Assembly: GCF_003314975.1 (NCBI RefSeq)
Contig: NZ_QNRF01000011.1
Location: 1 to 64,000 of the forward strand
Length of the DNA: 64,000 nucleotides
Direction: 5' to 3'
DNA from: Marinomonas aquiplantarum
GTDB lineage: Bacteria > Pseudomonadota > Gammaproteobacteria > Pseudomonadales > Marinomonadaceae
Shown: positions 38,946 to 50,787 of the stretch, piece by piece
How positions within the stretch are numbered: the stretch's first letter is position 1
Layout of the letters: every line of letters starts with the position of its first letter
The notes under the pieces: model-generated
The model's input: only the letters and a program-made list of their open reading frames with translations
Told to the model about the DNA's origin: nothing
Database searches by the model: none
Translations under genes and position numbers: made by a program

Positions 38946-39338
38946 CTAGAATACTGTGCAGATTACTTCGCCGCCGATACCAGCAGCACGAGCTGCACGA
39001 TCTGTCATCACACCTTTAGAAGTAGAGATGATCGCAACACCAAGACCAGCTTCTACTTTAGGTAGATTGCTAGTTGCTTTGTATTGACGCAAGCTTGGAC
39101 GAGAAGCGCGTTTAATTTGTTCGATAACTGGCTTACCTTCGTAGTATTTCAACTCGATTGTAAGCGTTGGCTTAACTGCCTCATCTACTGAGAAGTTACC
39201 AACGTAACCTTCTTCGCGTAGAACTGCAGCAATTGATGCCTTCATTTTTGATGAAGGCATGCTCACAGATGTTTTTGAAGCCATCTGTGCATTACGAATA
39301 CGTGTGAACATATCCGCAAGGGTATCTTGCATACTCAT
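38946..39338 (-). CDS. rpsH: 30S ribosomal protein S8
   Basis: S8, 130 residues, binds helix 21 of 16S rRNA. It begins [20 protein letters not shown] and ends with [20 protein letters not shown]. In E. coli S8 represses the spc operon near rplE. Here an unusually long 130-nt spacer with long-range pairing separates it from rpsN, and a TTAGGAG site precedes the ATG. Confidence 0.99.
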   Translation of the reverse strand: MSMQDTLADMFTRIRNAQMASKTSVSMPSSKMKASIAAVLREEGYVGNFSVDEAVKPTLTIELKYYEGKPVIEQIKRASRPSLRQYKATSNLPKVEAGLGVAIISTSKGVMTDRAARAAGIGGEVICTVF

Positions 39339-39468
39339 TTAAGAGCTCCTAATTAAAAAAACCATTGTGCAGCAAATAGAGCTCGCGCATAGTACACAGC
39401 AGCGAGCAGAATGTCCAGCTTTTAGACACCCCACTCACTGCCATGTATTATGATCGTGCTCTACTTGC
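39339..39468 (-). promoter_or_regulatory. structured spacer between rpsN and rpsH
   Basis: This 130-nt gap is far longer than the other spc-operon gaps (mostly under 20 nt, one of 51). GCAAATAGAGC (39372-39382) can pair over 11 positions (one a G-U wobble in the minus-strand RNA) with GCTCTACTTGC (39458-39468). Within it, GCTCGC (39381-39386) pairs with GCGAGC (39402-39407). A TTTTTTTT stretch lies between this structure and the rpsH ribosome-binding site. It could be an attenuator, processing site or r-protein binding element. Confidence 0.5.
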
Positions 39469-39774
39469 TTACCAACTAGCTTTCTTCAAGCCTGGTACGT
39501 CGCCACGCATCGCTGCTTCACGCAACTTGATACGAGACAAACCGAAACGACGGTATACACCGTGTGGACGGCCTGTTACTTGGCAACGATTACGCTGGCG
39601 AGAAGAAGATGAATCGCGTGGAAGCGCTTGCAATTTAAGCGTTGCTTCCCACTTTTCATCGTCCGATGCATTAACGTCGCTAATGATCGCCTTTAGAGCA
39701 GTACGCTTTTCAGCGTACTTAGCTACTAATTTGGTGCGTTTTGCTTCGCGCTGAACCATTGAAACTTTTGCCAT
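39469..39774 (-). CDS. rpsN: 30S ribosomal protein S14
   Basis: S14, 101 residues, of the long form without the zinc-binding CXXC motifs. [20 protein letters not shown] and [20 protein letters not shown] are diagnostic. It lies 12 nt after rplE. Confidence 0.99.
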   Translation of the reverse strand: MAKVSMVQREAKRTKLVAKYAEKRTALKAIISDVNASDDEKWEATLKLQALPRDSSSSRQRNRCQVTGRPHGVYRRFGLSRIKLREAAMRGDVPGLKKASW

Positions 39775-39786
39775 GATTCCTACCTC

Positions 39787-40326
39787 TTATTTCTTGAAAG
39801 GGAAATTAAAGGCGGCTAACAAAGCACGACCTTCTTCGTCGGTACGAGCCGTTGTTGTGATAGTGATATCTAAACCACGCACACGATCAACTTTATCGTA
39901 ATCGATCTCAGGGAAGATGATCTGCTCTTTAACACCCATGCTGTAGTTACCACGACCGTCGAAAGACTTAGGATTAAGTCCACGGAAGTCACGGATACGT
40001 GGGATAGCTACATCAACCAAACGGTCGAAGAAATCCCACATACGCTCACCACGTAGCGTTACTTTACAACCGATCGGGTAACCGTCACGGATTTTAAAGC
40101 CTGCTACTGATTTACGCGCCTTAGTCACTACAACTTTTTGGCCGCTAAGTGCTTGAAGATCATTTACCGCATGCTCAAGAAGTTTCTTGTCTGCGATAGC
40201 TTCACCAACACCCATATTTAAAGTGATTTTAGTGATTTTAGGCACTTCCATCACGTTACCGTAACTAAACTCTTCAGTTAGTTTTGCTACGACCTGATCT
40301 TTATAAACTTGCTTAAGTCTCGCCAT
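39787..40326 (-). CDS. rplE: 50S ribosomal protein L5
   Basis: L5, 179 residues, binds 5S rRNA and contacts the P-site t[20 protein letters not shown] and [17 protein letters not shown] are diagnostic. It follows rplX after 17 nt; in E. coli the S8 operator overlaps the start of this gene. Confidence 0.99.
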   Translation of the reverse strand: MARLKQVYKDQVVAKLTEEFSYGNVMEVPKITKITLNMGVGEAIADKKLLEHAVNDLQALSGQKVVVTKARKSVAGFKIRDGYPIGCKVTLRGERMWDFFDRLVDVAIPRIRDFRGLNPKSFDGRGNYSMGVKEQIIFPEIDYDKVDRVRGLDITITTTARTDEEGRALLAAFNFPFKK

Positions 40327-40343
40327 GGCTATAATTCTCGCTC

Positions 40344-40661
40344 TTAGGCGTCGATCGCTTCACTGTTTGATTTAAAGATACGTACCTTAGTACCGTCTTC
40401 ATTCAATTTAAAGCCGACGCGATCCGCTTTACCTGTAGCATTGTTAAAAATGGCTACGTTAGAAACCTGGATAGGTGCTTCTTTTTCAACGATGCCGCCA
40501 GTTGAACCCTTCATAGGGTTTGGTTTTTCGTGTTTCTTCACCATGTTGATGCCAGAAACAAGAACTCGGCTCTCGTCTAATACCTTAACAACTGTACCGC
40601 GCTTACCTTTATCTTTACCGGCAATTACGATTACTTCGTCGTCACGTTTGATCTTACGCAT
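40344..40661 (-). CDS. rplX: 50S ribosomal protein L24
   Basis: L24, 105 residues, a KOW-domain protein that starts 50S assembly. The start at 40661 ([15 protein letters not shown]) was chosen because the family begins here and a GAGGGG site is 5-8 nt upstream; a longer frame adds 15 unrelated residues. [14 protein letters not shown] is the KOW motif. Confidence 0.98.
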   Translation of the reverse strand: MRKIKRDDEVIVIAGKDKGKRGTVVKVLDESRVLVSGINMVKKHEKPNPMKGSTGGIVEKEAPIQVSNVAIFNNATGKADRVGFKLNEDGTKVRIFKSNSEAIDA

Positions 40662-40677
40662 AAATGTCCCCTCCCTC

Positions 40678-41046
40678 TTACAGCACTTCAGGTGCAAGAG
40701 AAACAATTTTCATGAATTGCTCAGTACGCAACTCACGTGTTACAGGGCCAAAGATACGAGTACCAATAGGCTGCCCAGACGCATTCAGTAGAACCGCAGA
40801 GTTTACATCAAAACGGATTACAGAACCATCAGGACGACGAACACCTTTCTTAGTTCTAACGACAACAGCGTTTAGAACCTGCCCTTTTTTAACACGACCG
40901 CGAGGGATCGCTTCTTTCACTGTGACCTTAATAATGTCACCGATAGCAGCATAACGACGATGTGAGCCACCCAGTACTTTAATACACTGAACACGCTTAG
41001 CGCCGCTGTTATCTGCTACATCAAGCATCGATTCCGTTTGAATCAT
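40678..41046 (-). CDS. rplN: 50S ribosomal protein L14
   Basis: L14, 122 residues, at the subunit interface and the binding site of the silencing factor Rsf[20 protein letters not shown] is diagnostic. It heads the spc operon genes, 51 nt after rpsQ. Confidence 0.99.
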   Translation of the reverse strand: MIQTESMLDVADNSGAKRVQCIKVLGGSHRRYAAIGDIIKVTVKEAIPRGRVKKGQVLNAVVVRTKKGVRRPDGSVIRFDVNSAVLLNASGQPIGTRIFGPVTRELRTEQFMKIVSLAPEVL

Positions 41047-41097
41047 TACTGCTCTCCAATCAAATTAGATAACAAGTCTCACGAAGGAAGGAGCAGC

Positions 41098-41358
41098 TTA
41101 TACAGCTGCTGCTTTCTCAACAACCTGAACCAGATTCCAAGTCTTAGACTTAGAGTAAGGACGTGTTTCAACGACCTTAACGGTATCACCGATCTGGCAC
41201 TCATTGTTTTCATCGTGAGCGTGTAATTTTGTTGAACGACGTACAAACTTACCGTATAGAGGGTGTTTTTCTGTACGCTCAACAAGTACTGTAATGGTTT
41301 TATCCATCTTATCGCTTACTACTTTACCAGTAGCTGTACGCGCTTTTGTTTCTGCCAT
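41098..41358 (-). CDS. rpsQ: 30S ribosomal protein S17
   Basis: S17, 86 residues, an OB-fold protein binding 16S helix 11. The ATG at 41358 ([20 protein letters not shown]) fits the family and follows an AGGT site; an in-frame ATT/GTG-type extension to 41379 overlaps rpmC and is unlikely. It is the last gene of the S10 operon. Confidence 0.98.
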   Translation of the reverse strand: MAETKARTATGKVVSDKMDKTITVLVERTEKHPLYGKFVRRSTKLHAHDENNECQIGDTVKVVETRPYSKSKTWNLVQVVEKAAAV

Positions 41359-41359
41359 C

Positions 41360-41551
41360 TTAGTTACCTGCCTTATCATTTAGCACGGTTTTCACACGTG
41401 CGATATTGCGGCGAACTTGCGAGAGCAAATGAGTTTGCGCTAACTGACCAGTGGCTTTCTGCATGCGCAGATTAAATTGCTCACGTAGTAGTTCGATCAA
41501 GGTCGCTTGTAGCTCAGCTACAGACTTTTCTTGCAGTTCTTTTGCTTTCAT
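41360..41551 (-). CDS. rpmC: 50S ribosomal protein L29
   Basis: L29, 63 residues, near the peptide exit tunnel, part of the trigger factor/SRP docking site with L23. [20 protein letters not shown] is diagnostic. It directly abuts rplP and rpsQ. Confidence 0.98.
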   Translation of the reverse strand: MKAKELQEKSVAELQATLIELLREQFNLRMQKATGQLAQTHLLSQVRRNIARVKTVLNDKAGN

Positions 41552-41965
41552 CTACATCACCGTACGCGTTACGAAAGTTGTGGACAGAGGAAGCTTAGCC
41601 GCGGCCAATGCAAATGCTTCACGAGCTAACTGCTCAGAAACACCCTCAACTTCATAAAGCATCTTGCCAGGTTGAATTTGAGCAACCCAGTATTCTACGC
41701 TACCCTTACCTTTACCCTGACGAACCTCAAGAGGTTTCTGAGTAATAGGCTTATCAGGGAATACACGAATCCAAATCTTACCACCACGTTTGATGTGACG
41801 AGTCATTGCACGACGCGCCGCTTCAATTTGACGAGCAGTAATACGACCGCGCTCGGTCGACTTCAATCCGAATTCACCAAAGCTAACCTGGTTGCCGCGA
41901 AGAGCAAGACCGCGGTTACGACCTTTTTGCATCTTACGGAACTTAGTACGTTTCGGCTGTAACAT
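41552..41965 (-). CDS. rplP: 50S ribosomal protein L16
   Basis: L16, 137 residues, contacts A-site t[23 protein letters not shown] and [20 protein letters not shown] are diagnostic. The arginine in the latter ([11 protein letters not shown]) corresponds to the residue hydroxylated by YcfD/RoxA in E. coli; whether this occurs here is unknown. Confidence 0.99.
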   Translation of the reverse strand: MLQPKRTKFRKMQKGRNRGLALRGNQVSFGEFGLKSTERGRITARQIEAARRAMTRHIKRGGKIWIRVFPDKPITQKPLEVRQGKGKGSVEYWVAQIQPGKMLYEVEGVSEQLAREAFALAAAKLPLSTTFVTRTVM

Positions 41966-41975
41966 GACTTACCCC

Positions 41976-42656
41976 CTACTTAGACTTCTTCTTTTGTGCG
42001 CCTTTATCAGCACGCACTTGCTCAATACCGCCCAAGATTTCGCCTTTGAAGATCCACACTTTGACACCGATGATGCCGTAAGTTGTGCTTGCTTCATAAG
42101 TAGCGTAGTCAATGTCTGCGCGTAGTGTGTGAAGAGGTACACGACCTTCACGGTACCACTCAGCACGTGCGATTTCAGCACCGCCTAGACGACCACTTAC
42201 CTGAACCTTGATACCTTTCGCGCCGGCACGCATAGCGTTTTGTACTGCACGCTTCATTGCACGACGGAACATAACACGACGCTCTAATTGGCTAGCAATG
42301 TTAGCTGCAACCAATTTCGCATCCATTTCAGGCTTACGAATTTCTTCGATGTTGATGTGAACAGGAACGCCCATCATCTCAGAAACTGCATTACGTAGTT
42401 TCTCTACATCTTCACCTTTCTTACCAATCACAATACCCGGACGAGCAGTGTGAATCGTAATACGAGCTGTTTGAGCAGGACGCTGAATCTCAATGCGAGA
42501 AACAGAAGCCTGAACCAATTTTTTCTCCAAGTATTCACGTACCTGAAGATCATTTAATAGCAGCTTAGAGTAGTTTTGATTATTCGCATACCAAGTAGAA
42601 GTATGATCTTTAACTATCCCTAGGCGTATACCAGTTGGATGAACCTTCTGACCCAT
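41976..42656 (-). CDS. rpsC: 30S ribosomal protein S3
   Basis: S3, 226 residues, at the mRNA entry pore. [20 protein letters not shown], the KH-domain stretch [16 protein letters not shown] and the C-terminal [12 protein letters not shown] are diagnostic. Confidence 0.99.
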   Translation of the reverse strand: MGQKVHPTGIRLGIVKDHTSTWYANNQNYSKLLLNDLQVREYLEKKLVQASVSRIEIQRPAQTARITIHTARPGIVIGKKGEDVEKLRNAVSEMMGVPVHINIEEIRKPEMDAKLVAANIASQLERRVMFRRAMKRAVQNAMRAGAKGIKVQVSGRLGGAEIARAEWYREGRVPLHTLRADIDYATYEASTTYGIIGVKVWIFKGEILGGIEQVRADKGAQKKKSK

Positions 42657-42670
42657 TGGGTTTCTCCTAA

Positions 42671-43003
42671 TTAGTCAGCGACTTTAACTGTAATATGGCA
42701 ACCGCGTTTCAAAATACGGTCAGCACGGCCTTTGGCACGTGGCATGATACGCTTTAGAGTCATAGCCTCATCAACGTATGCCGTAGATACACGCAAGTCA
42801 TCGATATCAGCACCTTCGTTATGCTCTGCATTCGCAATAGCAGACTCAAGTACTTTTTTGACAATTACTGCCGCCTTTTTAGGACTGAACGTTAAGATGT
42901 TCAGTGCTTCGCTAACAGATTTGCCGCGGATTTGATCTATAACCAAACGGGCCTTCTGCGCAGAGAGGCGAGCACCCTTTAATGAAGCGCTTACTTCACT
43001 CAT
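42671..43003 (-). CDS. rplV: 50S ribosomal protein L22
   Basis: L22, 110 residues; its hairpin lines the exit tunnel constriction. [20 protein letters not shown] and the tip [19 protein letters not shown] are present with no unusual insertion of the kind seen in macrolide-resistant strains. Confidence 0.99.
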   Translation of the reverse strand: MSEVSASLKGARLSAQKARLVIDQIRGKSVSEALNILTFSPKKAAVIVKKVLESAIANAEHNEGADIDDLRVSTAYVDEAMTLKRIMPRAKGRADRILKRGCHITVKVAD

Positions 43004-43017
43004 GTTAATACCCCTTA

Positions 43018-43293
43018 TTACCGTTTGGCTTTCTTGTCCGCAGCATGACCACGATATGTACGGGTCGGAGCGAACTCACCCAATTTATGACCGACCATGT
43101 CTTCAGTTACTAGAACTGGAACATGCTGGCGACCATTATGGACAGCGATAGTCAACCCTACAAAATCAGGGAAGATAGTAGAACGGCGTGACCAAGTCTT
43201 AATTGGACGGCGTTCTTTTTTCTCTACCGCAGCCTCTACCTTTTTCAACAAATGAAGGTCGATAAAAGGACCTTTTTTTAGTGAACGTGGCAC
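43018..43293 (-). CDS. rpsS: 30S ribosomal protein S19
   Basis: S19, 91 residues, partner of S13 in the 30S head. [20 protein letters not shown] and [20 protein letters not shown] are diagnostic. Confidence 0.99.
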   Translation of the reverse strand: MPRSLKKGPFIDLHLLKKVEAAVEKKERRPIKTWSRRSTIFPDFVGLTIAVHNGRQHVPVLVTEDMVGHKLGEFAPTRTYRGHAADKKAKR

Positions 43294-43308
43294 AGTCGTT
43301 TCCTCTTA

Positions 43309-44133
43309 TTACTTAGTACGACGACGTACAATAAGTTTATCAGTACGCTTGTTACTGCGTGTTTTGTAGCCTTTAGTTGGCACACCCCAAGGCGTAACTG
43401 GGTGACGACCACCTTTACTACGACCTTCACCACCACCATGTGGGTGATCAACCGGGTTCATCGCCGCACCGCGAACGGTAGGACGAACACCACGCCAACG
43501 CGTAGCACCAGCTTTACCAAGAACTCGCAAGCTATGCTCAGAGTTTGATACTTCACCCAAAGTAGCGCGACACTCAGTTAGGATCTTACGCATTTCACCT
43601 GAACGTAGGCGAAGAGTAACGTAACGACCTTCACGAGCGACTAGCTGAGCAGAGGCACCAGCAGAACGTGCGATTTGCGCACCTTTGCCTGGCTTAAGCT
43701 CAACACAGTGAACCGTACTACCTACAGGAATATTTTGCAGTGGCAAAGTATTACCTGCTTTGATTGGCGCGTCAGCACCACTAAAGACAACATTGCCTGC
43801 CGCCATACCTTTGGAAGCGATAATGTAACGACGCTCACCATCAGCATATTTAATCAATGCAATATTTGCAGAACGGTTTGGATCATATTCCAAACGCTCA
43901 ACTACCGCTGGAATTCCATCTTTGTTACGACGGAAGTCAACCATACGGTAATGCTGCTTATGACCACCACCTACGTGACGCGTAGTGATGCGTCCGTTAT
44001 TGTTACGTCCACCTGATTTGCTTTTCTTATCTAGCAAAGGTGCATATGGTGCGCCTTTGTGCAAATCGTTGTTAGTAACTTTAACAACGTGACGACGGCC
44101 TGCAGACGTTGGCTTACTTTTTACAACAGCCAT
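43309..44133 (-). CDS. rplB: 50S ribosomal protein L2
   Basis: L2, 274 residues, near the peptidyl-transferase centre. [18 protein letters not shown] and the C-terminal [20 protein letters not shown] loop, with the conserved histidine, are complete. Confidence 0.99.
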   Translation of the reverse strand: MAVVKSKPTSAGRRHVVKVTNNDLHKGAPYAPLLDKKSKSGGRNNNGRITTRHVGGGHKQHYRMVDFRRNKDGIPAVVERLEYDPNRSANIALIKYADGERRYIIASKGMAAGNVVFSGADAPIKAGNTLPLQNIPVGSTVHCVELKPGKGAQIARSAGASAQLVAREGRYVTLRLRSGEMRKILTECRATLGEVSNSEHSLRVLGKAGATRWRGVRPTVRGAAMNPVDHPHGGGEGRSKGGRHPVTPWGVPTKGYKTRSNKRTDKLIVRRRTK

Positions 44134-44147
44134 TGACCTATCTCCCC

Positions 44148-44444
44148 TTATTCAGCGACCATGAAATCAATGTCTTGACCTTCAGCCAAACGAACGTACG
44201 CTTTTTTCACGTCGCTACGCTTGCCAAGACCACGAACTGTACGCTTAGTTTTACCTTTATGGTTCAACGTGCGAACAGACTCAACTTTGACTTCAAATAG
44301 TGCTTCGATAGCTTGTTTGATTTCAGGTTTTGTTGCATCACCAGCTACACGAAAAACGTACTGACCATTACCTTCGGCAACGATAGTCGCTTTTTCAGAG
44401 ATGTGTGGACCCAACAGAACTTTATAAATACGTTCGCCGATCAT
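44148..44444 (-). CDS. rplW: 50S ribosomal protein L23
   Basis: L23, 98 residues, at the tunnel exit and docking site for trigger factor and [23 protein letters not shown] and [20 protein letters not shown] are diagnostic. Its start overlaps the rplD stop by 4 nt. Confidence 0.99.
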   Translation of the reverse strand: MIGERIYKVLLGPHISEKATIVAEGNGQYVFRVAGDATKPEIKQAIEALFEVKVESVRTLNHKGKTKRTVRGLGKRSDVKKAYVRLAEGQDIDFMVAE

Positions 44445-45046
44445 GCTAGTGTCTCCTCAACTTGTTTCAGAGCACCAACTGTCACCAACACTTTGTCGTA
44501 AGCAATCAAGCTAACAGGATCGATAGACGCTGCATCACGTACATCCACGTTAGGGATATTACGAGCTGCTAAAAACAGATTGTCGTCCAATTCGTGAGAA
44601 ACAACCAAAACGTTTTCAACATTCAATTCTGCCATTTTTGCTGTGAAGAGCTTAGTTTTTGGAGCTTCCAATTTAAGTTCTTCAACTACAACAAGACGGT
44701 CTTGACGTACTAGTTCAGACCAGATGGTGCGCATTGCTGCACGGTACATCTTCTTGTTCACTTTCTGAGAGTGATCTTGTGGCTTAGCTGCAAATGTTAC
44801 ACCACCAGAGCGCCATAGAGGGCTACGGATAGTACCTGCACGCGCGCGACCAGAACCTTTTTGTTTCCAAGGTTTGCGTCCGCCACCAGCTACTTCAGAG
44901 CGTGTTTTCTGAGCACGAGAACCCTGACGAGCACCAGCCAAGTAAGATGTTACTACTTGGTGAACTAGCGCTTCGTTGTATTCACGAGCAAAGGCTACAT
45001 CAGAAACTTCTACCGTTCCCTTTGCACCTGTAAGATTCAAGTTCAT
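44441..45046 (-). CDS. rplD: 50S ribosomal protein L4
   Basis: L4, 201 residues; its loop lines the exit tunnel ([20 protein letters not shown]). In E. coli L4 also represses the S10 operon by acting on the leader. Here no classical S10 leader is seen before rpsJ, but a 127-nt folded spacer precedes rplC. Confidence 0.99.
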   Translation of the reverse strand: MNLNLTGAKGTVEVSDVAFAREYNEALVHQVVTSYLAGARQGSRAQKTRSEVAGGGRKPWKQKGSGRARAGTIRSPLWRSGGVTFAAKPQDHSQKVNKKMYRAAMRTIWSELVRQDRLVVVEELKLEAPKTKLFTAKMAELNVENVLVVSHELDDNLFLAARNIPNVDVRDAASIDPVSLIAYDKVLVTVGALKQVEETLA

Positions 45047-45058
45047 TGTCTACCCCTC

Positions 45059-45697
45059 TTAGCGAGCTTTAACAGCTGATTGAAGAATAACATCACCGTT
45101 AACTGCACCAGGAACCGCACCTTTAACAAGGATAAGGTTACGTTCAGCATCAACGCGAACCACTTCTAGTGATTGAGTTGTTACTTGAGCAGCGCCCATG
45201 TGGCCAGCCATTTTTTTGCCTTTCCAAACACGACCAGGTGTTTGACATTGACCAATGGAACCAGGAGCACGGTGAGACAATGAGTTACCATGTGTTGCGT
45301 CTTGCGTACGGAAATTATGACGCTTAACGGCACCTTGAAACCCTTTACCCTTTGATTGACCAGTAACATCAACCATTTGGATAGATTCGAAATCAGCAAC
45401 AGTTAGCTCATCACCAACATTGATTTCTTTTTCATCACCAGACAGGCGGAACTCCCACAAACCACGACCCGCTTCAACGTTCGCTTTTGCATAGTGTCCA
45501 GCAGCAGCTTTGTTTACACGGTTTGAACGGCGAGAGCCAACAGTAACCTGAACAGCTTGATAGCCATCAGTTTCTGCAGTTTTCACCTGAGTAACGCGGT
45601 TCGGTTCAACCTCGATGACGGTTACTGGCACGGATACACCATCTTCATTGAAGATACGTGTCATTCCGGCTTTACGTCCGACTAATTGAATAGTCAT
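45059..45697 (-). CDS. rplC: 50S ribosomal protein L3
   Basis: L3, 212 residues, early assembly protein close to the peptidyl-transferase centre. [20 protein letters not shown] and the loop [20 protein letters not shown] are present. The glutamine in GQCQTPG is the PrmB methylation site in E. coli. Confidence 0.99.
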   Translation of the reverse strand: MTIQLVGRKAGMTRIFNEDGVSVPVTVIEVEPNRVTQVKTAETDGYQAVQVTVGSRRSNRVNKAAAGHYAKANVEAGRGLWEFRLSGDEKEINVGDELTVADFESIQMVDVTGQSKGKGFQGAVKRHNFRTQDATHGNSLSHRAPGSIGQCQTPGRVWKGKKMAGHMGAAQVTTQSLEVVRVDAERNLILVKGAVPGAVNGDVILQSAVKAR

Positions 45698-45824
45698 TTT
45701 CTACCTCATTTGCCAGTTGTGTATGGGGCTATCACCCGCTACGGCTGACCATTCCAGATCATTCCACTAATGTGCATAAGCCGACTGATAACCAGCCGGT
45801 TCTCGCACCCCAAACTTTGAGCTA
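45698..45824 (-). promoter_or_regulatory. 127-nt spacer between rpsJ and rplC
   Basis: Gaps elsewhere in the S10 operon are under 20 nt, so this one stands out. In the minus-strand RNA it can form CCGGCTG-GTTAT-CAGTCGG and GGG-TGATA-GCCC hairpins. No convincing -35/-10 is seen. It may be an autoregulatory or processing element. Confidence 0.4.
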
Positions 45825-46136
45825 TTAACCCAAAGAAATTTGTACTTCCACGCCTGCCGCAAGGTCTAGCTTCATTAGAGCATCAACAGTTTTTTCTGTT
45901 GGCTCAACGATGTCTAGAACGCGTTTATGTGTACGGATTTCATATTGATCACGCGCATCTTTGTTTACGTGTGGAGAAATCAATACTGTATAACGCTCTT
46001 TGCGAGTAGGAAGTGGAATCGGTCCACGCACTTGCGCACCTGTACGTTTCGCTGTGTCCACAATTTCTTGTGTTGAAGCATCAATCAGACGGTGATCGAA
46101 AGCTTTCAGACGAATACGGATTTTTTGGCTTTGCAT
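45825..46136 (-). CDS. rpsJ: 30S ribosomal protein S10
   Basis: S10, 103 residues, also the NusE antitermination factor. The ATG at 46136 ([19 protein letters not shown]) is the family start and has a TTGGAG site just upstream; a longer frame to 46163 adds nine residues. It is first in the S10 operon, with a strong promoter at 46213-46241. Confidence 0.98.
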   Translation of the reverse strand: MQSQKIRIRLKAFDHRLIDASTQEIVDTAKRTGAQVRGPIPLPTRKERYTVLISPHVNKDARDQYEIRTHKRVLDIVEPTEKTVDALMKLDLAAGVEVQISLG

Positions 46137-46212
46137 TTCCAACTCCAAATACAATGTTGTCATGACTTAACTGTACATTTATTAAGCCACAATCCTTTTT
46201 TAAGGACGGCGA

Positions 46213-46241
46213 ATATTAGCCACTCCAAAACTGGTTGTCAA
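46213..46241 (-). promoter_or_regulatory. S10-operon promoter
   Basis: On the minus strand a perfect TTGACA (46241-46236), a 17-bp spacer and TAATAT (46218-46213) are followed by TCGCCGTCC, a GC-rich discriminator. The predicted leader is only about 70 nt, too short for the ~170-nt L4-responsive leader known in E. coli. Confidence 0.8.
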
Positions 46242-46277
46242 GTAACCAATTTCAAAGTAACTAAATTAACCGCAAAA

Positions 46278-46310
46278 TAAAAAGGCTGTCTGAAACAGAC
46301 AGCCTTTTTC
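46278..46310 (-). terminator. terminator after tuf
   Basis: AGGCTGTCTG (46283-46292) and CAGACAGCCT (46296-46305) pair perfectly around a 3-nt loop. On the minus strand they are followed by a T run. It ends the str operon and separates it from the S10 promoter. Confidence 0.92.
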
Positions 46311-46333
46311 AAAAAGTAAGATTTAAAAATCGA

Positions 46334-47557
<1,224 letters not shown>

Positions 47558-47592
47558 GATACATACACCTTAAGTATTAGTAAGTATGATGA

Positions 47593-49686
47593 TTAATCTT
47601 CATTTTTGATGATCGCGTCTGCCACACTAGCTGGTGCTTCAGCGTATTTCTCAAACTCCATTGCATAACTTGCACGCCCTTGCGACAAGCTACGCACGTC
47701 AGTTGCATATCCGAACATCTCCCCGAGAGGAACTTCAGCACGAATAATCTTCCCTGACGGGGAATCGTCCATCCCCTGAACAATGCCACGACGACGATTC
47801 AGGTCACCCATCACATCACCCATGTATTCTTCAGGAGTTACAACTTCCACTTTCATCACAGGCTCAAGAACACAAGGATCAGCATCTGCTGCGCCTTTTC
47901 TCAAACCTTGAGAAGCTGCAATTTTAAAGGCCATTTCATTAGAGTCAACATCATGGTATGAACCATCGAACAATACCACTTTCATACCCAGCAATGGGTA
48001 ACCAGCGATAACACCGTTCTTCATTTGCTCTGAAACACCCTTTTCTACTGCAGGGATGTATTCTTTAGGAATAACACCACCAACAATCTCGTTGACAAAC
48101 TCAAGTCCATCTTTATCAGATGGAATCAATTTCATCACGACGTGACCGTATTGACCACGACCACCAGATTGACGCACAAATTTGTGGTTAATCACCACTT
48201 CTTTGCGAATTTTTTCACGGTAAGACACTTGTGGCTTACCGATATTTGCATCCACCTTAAATTCACGCTTCATTCGATCCACGAGAATATCAAGGTGCAG
48301 CTCGCCCATTCCGGAAATAATGGTTTGCCCTGTCTCTTCATGTGTTTCTACACGGAAAGATGGGTCTTCTTGAGCTAATTTTCCTAACGCCACAGCCATC
48401 TTTTCCTGGTCGGCTTGAGATTTAGGCTCAACCGCAACGGAAATTACCGGCTCTGGAAACTCCATTCGTTCTAGAACAACAACATCGTTCATATCACAAA
48501 GCGTATCACCAGTTGTCACGAACTTCATACCGACTGCTGCCGCTATGTCACCCGCTAACACCTCTTTGATCTCTTCGCGATTGTTCGCATGCATCTGCAC
48601 CATTCGACCAATACGTTCACGCTTCTGCTTAACAGAGTTGTAAACCGCATCACCCGACTTCAATGTTCCAGAATAGACACGCATAAATGTCAATGTCCCA
48701 ACAAATGGGTCTGTCGCTATTTTAAAAGCCAGCGCTGAAAACGGTGCATCGTCATTTGCTTCACGAGCAACGACTGTCTCACCATCTTCAAGCGTGCCTT
48801 CAATCGCTTTCACTTCAAGCGGTGAAGGCATGTATTCAACAACGGCATCAAGTACCGCCTGAACACCTTTATTCTTAAAAGCAGAGCCACAAGTCACTAA
48901 CACCACTTCATTATTTAGGGTGCGCGCTCGCAAACCTGCTTTTACATCCTCAACGGACAAGTCCCCTTCTTCAAGGTACTTATCCATCAATTCTTCATTC
49001 GCCTCTGCTGCGGCTTCCAACATCTGCTCGCGCCATTCTGTGGCGACATCAACAAGATCAGCAGGAATGTCTTCCAAACGGTAAGTCATCCCTTGATCTT
49101 CTTCATTCCACATAATGGCTTTCATGAGCACCAAATCCACCACGCCTTTGAAATCTTCTTCAGCGCCGATGTTAATTTGGATTGGAACAGCATTAGCCCC
49201 CAAACGAGACTTTAATTGTTCAACAACAGAAAAATAATCTGCCCCCGTACGGTCCATCTTATTGACGAACACCATACGCGGTACTTCATATTTATTTGCC
49301 TGACGCCAAACTGTCTCAGTTTGAGGCTGAACGCCAGAAGAACCACAAAGCACAACGACCGCACCATCCAACACACGCAATGAACGCTCTACTTCAATCG
49401 TAAAGTCTACGTGCCCAGGCGTATCAATAATATTGATACGGTGCTGATCAAACTGCTGACTCATCCCACTCCAGAAGCAAGTTGTTGCTGCGGAAGTAAT
49501 CGTAATACCGCGCTCTTGCTCTTGCTCCATCCAATCCATCGTTGCTGCACCATCGTGCACTTCACCGATTTTATGAGACAGACCAGTATAGAAAAGAACG
49601 CGTTCAGTCGTCGTCGTTTTACCTGCATCAACGTGCGCACAGATACCGATATTTCGGTAGCGGTTGATAGGGGTTTTACGTGCCAC
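47593..49686 (-). CDS. fusA: elongation factor G
   Basis: EF-G, 697 residues, drives translocation and ribosome recycling. G1 is AHVDAGKTT (17-25), with DTPGHVDF and NKMD following. Domains II-V are all present, and [18 protein letters not shown] marks domain III. It has the str-operon place between rpsG and tuf. Other fusA paralogues may exist outside this window. Confidence 0.98.
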   Translation of the reverse strand: MARKTPINRYRNIGICAHVDAGKTTTTERVLFYTGLSHKIGEVHDGAATMDWMEQEQERGITITSAATTCFWSGMSQQFDQHRINIIDTPGHVDFTIEVERSLRVLDGAVVVLCGSSGVQPQTETVWRQANKYEVPRMVFVNKMDRTGADYFSVVEQLKSRLGANAVPIQINIGAEEDFKGVVDLVLMKAIMWNEEDQGMTYRLEDIPADLVDVATEWREQMLEAAAEANEELMDKYLEEGDLSVEDVKAGLRARTLNNEVVLVTCGSAFKNKGVQAVLDAVVEYMPSPLEVKAIEGTLEDGETVVAREANDDAPFSALAFKIATDPFVGTLTFMRVYSGTLKSGDAVYNSVKQKRERIGRMVQMHANNREEIKEVLAGDIAAAVGMKFVTTGDTLCDMNDVVVLERMEFPEPVISVAVEPKSQADQEKMAVALGKLAQEDPSFRVETHEETGQTIISGMGELHLDILVDRMKREFKVDANIGKPQVSYREKIRKEVVINHKFVRQSGGRGQYGHVVMKLIPSDKDGLEFVNEIVGGVIPKEYIPAVEKGVSEQMKNGVIAGYPLLGMKVVLFDGSYHDVDSNEMAFKIAASQGLRKGAADADPCVLEPVMKVEVVTPEEYMGDVMGDLNRRRGIVQGMDDSPSGKIIRAEVPLGEMFGYATDVRSLSQGRASYAMEFEKYAEAPASVADAIIKNED

Positions 49687-49707
49687 TGTGTATACTTCTC
49701 CGGACGA

Positions 49708-50181
49708 TTAGAAACGGTAGTGAGAGAATGCTTTGTTCGCTTCTGCCATACGGTGAACGTCTTCACGTTTCTTAACAGCAGAACCTTTGTTCTCAGCAGC
49801 ATCTAGGATCTCGCCTGCTAGACGTAGAGCCATTGATTTTTCACCGCGTTTACGAGAAGACTCAACCAACCAACGCATAGACAATGCTGCACGACGAGCT
49901 GGACGAACTTCTACAGGTACTTGGTAGGTAGCACCACCAACACGGCGAGATTTAACCTCAACCATTGGTTGGATAGACTCTAACGCTTTTTCGAAGATAG
50001 CCATTGGCTCTTCAGTTTTAGCGCGCTCTGCTACAGTATTTAGGGCACTGTATACAATGTGCTCTGCAACAGATTTCTTGCCACTAACCATGACGTGGTT
50101 AATGAATTTTGCAAGCAACTGACTTCCATGCTTAGGATCTGGAAGTACTTCACGCTTAGCGACGACGCGTCTTCTAGGCAT
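49708..50181 (-). CDS. rpsG: 30S ribosomal protein S7
   Basis: S7, 157 residues, nucleates the 30S head. [20 protein letters not shown] and the [19 protein letters not shown] loop are diagnostic. In E. coli S7 represses the str operon at the rpsL-rpsG junction; the junction here is 98 nt, similar in size, but I did not confirm the fold. Confidence 0.99.
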   Translation of the reverse strand: MPRRRVVAKREVLPDPKHGSQLLAKFINHVMVSGKKSVAEHIVYSALNTVAERAKTEEPMAIFEKALESIQPMVEVKSRRVGGATYQVPVEVRPARRAALSMRWLVESSRKRGEKSMALRLAGEILDAAENKGSAVKKREDVHRMAEANKAFSHYRF

Positions 50182-50279
50182 TTTTATATCCTCTTCAGGT
50201 TAGCCCGAGACAATAGGATTACTGCTCGGCCTTACTGTATTAAAAAATTGTGTCTAAACGATGAACTAAGTAATGAAAC

Positions 50280-50738
<459 letters not shown>

Positions 50739-50739
<1 letters not shown>

Positions 50740-50770
50740 TAGGGAGGCGACTAAAAAATCACCTCCCTAT
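50739..50770 (-). terminator. hairpin after rpoC
   Basis: ATAGGGAGG (50739-50747) and CCTCCCTAT (50762-50770) form a 9-bp stem with a 14-nt loop just after the rpoC stop. No long T run follows, so termination may be partial and allow readthrough into rpsL. Confidence 0.45.
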
Positions 50771-50787
50771 CGATTTAAAGCAAAGAA

